Positions 5,549-7,093 of a stretch of DNA of 7,093 nucleotides are shown piece by piece. Position numbers and translations under genes: made by a program. The stretch's first letter is position 1. Every line of letters begins with the position of its first letter. Origin of the DNA: JAVBTR01 sp031556065 (GTDB lineage Bacteria > Bacillota > Clostridia > Christensenellales > Aristaeellaceae). The DNA lies in the NCBI GenBank assembly GCA_031556065.1, contig JAVBTR010000045.1:1-7093 (forward strand), in the 5' to 3' direction. Under the pieces are notes generated by a model. The model worked only from the letters and a program-made list of their open reading frames with translations, did not search any database and was not told where the DNA came from.

Positions 5549-5917
5549 ATGTTTTTGAAAAAATTCATGATCGCCGCTGCGCCGCTGGTGGTTTGCGCCC
5601 TTCTGTGCGCGGTGTTTCCGCTGATTAAGGGCCTGGATTTCTTCAATGGCATTTTGCAGGGCCTTTTGTTAGGCCTGGGCTTTGGGGTGCTTTTGCTTTT
5701 AACCTTCGGGGCGAAAAAGAACGCCACTGTATCCAAGCTGCTTTGGACGCCGGTGGCGCTGCTTTCTTTGCTGTTGCTGTACCAATACCTGACCTATGCA
5801 GGGATGCTGGTGATCCCCGCCCTGGCGTTTTTAAATATTGTGAACCAGTACCAGAACATGATCGAAATGGCGGTGCTGACTTTCTTAGGCTGCATCCTGT
5901 TTGCAATGCGAAAGTAA
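5549..5917 (+). CDS. Small polytopic membrane protein of unknown function
   Basis: I do not recognise this 122-residue protein. It is strongly hydrophobic, with likely membrane segments at about residues 6-26, 32-54, 64-82 and one or two between 85 and 119. Short basic stretches KK (4-5), KK (56-57) and the C-terminal RK suggest how loops are placed. There is no signal-peptidase site or enzymatic motif. ATG 5549 has GGAGG (5537-5541) 7 nt upstream, within the trmD end, and starts 2 nt after the trmD stop. It ends 13 nt before the MraY-like gene, whose ribosome site overlaps its stop codon region. Tight spacing on both sides means it is real and co-translated, and a role linked to the following lipid-carrier enzyme is a reasonable guess from context only. 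Confidence 0.85.
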   Translation: MFLKKFMIAAAPLVVCALLCAVFPLIKGLDFFNGILQGLLLGLGFGVLLLLTFGAKKNATVSKLLWTPVALLSLLLLYQYLTYAGMLVIPALAFLNIVNQYQNMIEMAVLTFLGCILFAMRK

Positions 5918-5930
5918 GGGAGATACACCC

Positions 5931-6893
5931 ATGAACGATTTTCTTTTAAGCATACTGTCCCAGCGGCAGGTGATTATTCTTTCCGCAGTGGTGGCCTTTG
6001 GGCTGACGTTTTTGCTTTTAAAGCTGCCCCTGCCTTTTTTGCCAAGGGATCAGGGCCGGAAGTTCGCCATTAACGGGGAGCTTTCCAAGGGCAAGCTCCG
6101 GGGGGTGGGCCTGGTTTTAACCATCAGCTTCATTATTACCTCCCTTTTGTTTTTGCCTCTGGACAAGGAATATTTGGCCTATTGCGCCCTGCTGTTTTTG
6201 GTCATGCTGGGAGGCTATCTGGACGATTCGGCGGAAAAATCCTGGTCGGATTACAAAAAGGGCCTGGTGGATTTTGCGCTTTCCGTTGCCACCATGGTGG
6301 TCTATGTTAGCTTTAACCCTAGCCAGATCATGCTGGGCTCCCTGGTTATTACCATGCCCGCCCCGGTTTTCTGTATTCTGGGCGTGATCGTTTTATGGAT
6401 CGCCATGAACGTGACCAACTGCTCCGATGGGGTGGACGGCCTGTGCGGCACCGTGGGGGTGATCATTCTTGTTTCGTTTATGGTCATCTTTAAAAGCACC
6501 CTGGGCCATTATAATATGGCCATCCTGATCATGATCGCCACCCTGTTAGGCTACCTGTATTTCAACACCTCCCCTTCCAGCATGCTTATGGGGGACGCAG
6601 GCTCCCGAATGCTGGGCTTCTTTCTGGGCCTGCTGGTTTTGAAAACCCAGCACCCCATTACCTGCGCGCTGCTGGCCATGGTGTTTATTCTGGATGGCGG
6701 CAGCGGCCTGGTGAAGATTTTCCTGAAGCGGTTTTTAAAAATCTCCATTCTTAAAAACACCAGAACCCCCCTTCACGACCATGCCCGCAAGAACAAGGGC
6801 TGGTCGGACACCCAGGTGGTTTTCCGCTTTGCCATCTTCCAGGGCATATTGGCCCTGCTGGGGTATTTCCTCATGGGCTTTTATGTGAAGTGA
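5931..6893 (+). CDS. mraY: MraY/WecA-family (GT4) polyprenyl-phosphate phosphosugar transferase, MraY-like
   Basis: A 320-residue polytopic enzyme of the PNPT superfamily; MraY moves phospho-MurNAc-pentapeptide from UDP to undecaprenyl phosphate, forming lipid I on the cytoplasmic face. Seen here: the N-terminal basic loop RDQGRKFAINGE (39-50) then LRGVGLVL, the Mg-binding Asp pair in GGYLDD (94-99), NVTNCSDGVDGLCG (160-173; compare NxTDGLDGL), MLMGDAGSRMLG (218-229; D222), and the C-terminal loop TPLHDHARKNKGWSDTQVV (279-297). This last loop resembles the MraY HHH...KGW...E segment but has HDH. About ten hydrophobic segments fit the family fold. ATG 5931 is chosen with AAGGGAG (5916-5922) 8 nt upstream; a TTG at 5901 would overlap the preceding gene. 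Family is certain; MraY rather than another acceptor-sugar transferase is likely from the KGW segment. A location outside a division/cell-wall cluster is unusual, so it could be a paralogue. Confidence 0.82.
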   Translation: MNDFLLSILSQRQVIILSAVVAFGLTFLLLKLPLPFLPRDQGRKFAINGELSKGKLRGVGLVLTISFIITSLLFLPLDKEYLAYCALLFLVMLGGYLDDSAEKSWSDYKKGLVDFALSVATMVVYVSFNPSQIMLGSLVITMPAPVFCILGVIVLWIAMNVTNCSDGVDGLCGTVGVIILVSFMVIFKSTLGHYNMAILIMIATLLGYLYFNTSPSSMLMGDAGSRMLGFFLGLLVLKTQHPITCALLAMVFILDGGSGLVKIFLKRFLKISILKNTRTPLHDHARKNKGWSDTQVVFRFAIFQGILALLGYFLMGFYVK

Positions 6894-6903
6894 GCAAGTG
6901 GCA

Positions 6904-6937
6904 GCAAGTGGGGTGTAAGTGGGATGGTCCCACTTGC
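6904..6937 (+). other. Two mutually exclusive hairpins downstream of the MraY-like gene
   Basis: AAGTGGGA (6917-6924) pairs perfectly with TCCCACTT (6928-6935) around TGG. Alternatively GCAAGTGGG (6904-6912) pairs perfectly with CCCACTTGC (6929-6937). Both use the same right arm, so only one can form. Neither has a U-tract. It may protect the 3' end of the transcript or simply follow from the repeats. Confidence 0.5.
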
Positions 6938-6941
6938 TTAG

Positions 6942-6962
6942 AAGCCTTATGCATCAAGGCTT
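6942..6962 (+). other. Short hairpin in the 3' region
   Basis: AAGCCTT (6942-6948) pairs with AAGGCTT (6956-6962) around a 7-nt loop ATGCATC. It is the second of three successive hairpins in the 3' region and lacks a U-tract. Confidence 0.45.
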
Positions 6963-6975
6963 TCCGGCGAAAAAG

Positions 6976-7007
6976 CACGCCATAAGTGGGATAAGTGGCG
7001 TGTTTTT
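6976..7007 (+). terminator. Probable intrinsic terminator of the operon
   Basis: CACGCCA (6976-6982) pairs with TGGCGTG (6996-7002) around a 13-nt loop and is followed by TTTTT (7003-7007); the stem can be extended by a G-U and A-U pairs between the preceding AAAG and the U run. It lies 83 nt after the MraY-like stop codon and is the best candidate for the end of the ylxM-to-mraY transcript. Confidence 0.8.
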
Positions 7008-7030
7008 GAGTGAATTAAGTGATAAGTAGG

Positions 7031-7068
7031 GTCAGATAAAAATAGTTATATATTATAATAAATATTTG
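7031..7068 (+). promoter_or_regulatory. A+T-rich stretch with a possible promoter for a gene beyond the window
   Basis: After the terminator the sequence becomes very A+T-rich and contains a perfect TATAAT (7054-7059). The best spaced -35 (around 7031-7037, GTCAGAT) is poor. No coding region starts before the window ends at 7093, so the following gene is not visible and orientation is uncertain. Confidence 0.25.
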
Positions 7069-7093
7069 TTCTGATTACTGGGTTCCTGCCTGT

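Larger units (their letters stand above)
6888..7028 (+). repeat. Cluster of degenerate AAGTGG repeats after the last gene
   Basis: AAGTG occurs at 6888, 6896, 6906, 6917, 6984, 6993 and 7017, with AAGTA at 7024 and one inverted copy (CACTT) at 6931-6935. The fuller units are GCAAGTGG (twice, 10 bp apart), GTAAGTGGGA, ATAAGTGGGA and ATAAGTGG. The first copy lies in the last codons and stop of the MraY-like gene. Origin is unknown; local tandem slippage or a set of protein binding sites are both possible. Confidence 0.6.

Noticed and set aside
5107..5736. 209-codon minus-strand open frame opposite trmD and the small membrane gene
   Set aside because: Pro/Arg/Ala-rich shadow of G+C-rich codons crossing two real genes with good ribosome sites.
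6983..7000. DnaA-box-like sequence (TTATCCCAC on the minus strand)
   Set aside because: Only 6 of 9 bases match TTATCCACA, and the resemblance arises from the AAGTGGG repeats; no origin genes are nearby.
1..7093. CRISPR array, transposase, tRNA or rRNA genes
   Set aside because: No regularly spaced identical repeats, no transposase motifs, and no tRNA- or rRNA-like sequence were seen on either strand.

Overview
This 7.1-kb window looks like a chromosomal housekeeping region of a low-to-moderate GC Gram-positive bacterium, most likely a Clostridia/Oscillospiraceae-type Bacillota. The basis is the ylxM-ffh-rpsP-khpA-rimM-trmD gene order, strong AGGAGG-type ribosome binding sites, use of a TTG start, sigma-A type promoters (one with perfect TTGACA and TATAAT boxes) and U-tract terminators. 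The lineage is an inference from gene order and style, not from a database search.

Layout: positions 1-639 (minus strand) hold the first 213 codons of serC (phosphoserine aminotransferase), cut by the window edge. A 205-bp divergent intergenic region separates it from a plus-strand gene at 845-1708 for a DUF368/PopT-type undecaprenyl-phosphate translocase, which ends in a strong intrinsic terminator (1746-1798). A perfect-consensus promoter directly abuts that terminator and drives a long plus-strand cluster: ylxM (1870-2232), ffh (2222-3544), a 197-bp spacer containing a 123-bp quasi-palindrome and a possible internal promoter, rpsP (3742-3990), khpA (4021-4248), a terminator-like hairpin, rimM (4316-4840), trmD (4830-5546), an unrecognised 122-residue membrane protein (5549-5917), and an MraY-type (GT4) polyprenyl-phosphate phosphosugar transferase (5931-6893). 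A hairpin-rich, repeat-rich 200 bp follows, containing the likely operon terminator (6976-7007) and an A+T-rich stretch that may be the promoter of the next gene.

How the genes fit together: ylxM and ffh serve co-translational membrane targeting (SRP); rpsP, khpA, rimM and trmD serve 30S assembly, RNA binding and tRNA m1G37 modification. The usual next gene, rplS (L19), is not present. Its place is taken by two membrane-protein genes, the second of which uses undecaprenyl phosphate, the lipid that the upstream PopT-like protein is expected to recycle. The translation/SRP cluster is therefore bracketed by cell-wall lipid-carrier genes. I see no CRISPR array, tRNA, rRNA, transposase or phage gene. 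The genes themselves are mostly conserved housekeeping; the least explained items are the ffh-rpsP quasi-palindrome, the replacement of rplS, and the repeat/hairpin cluster after the last gene.
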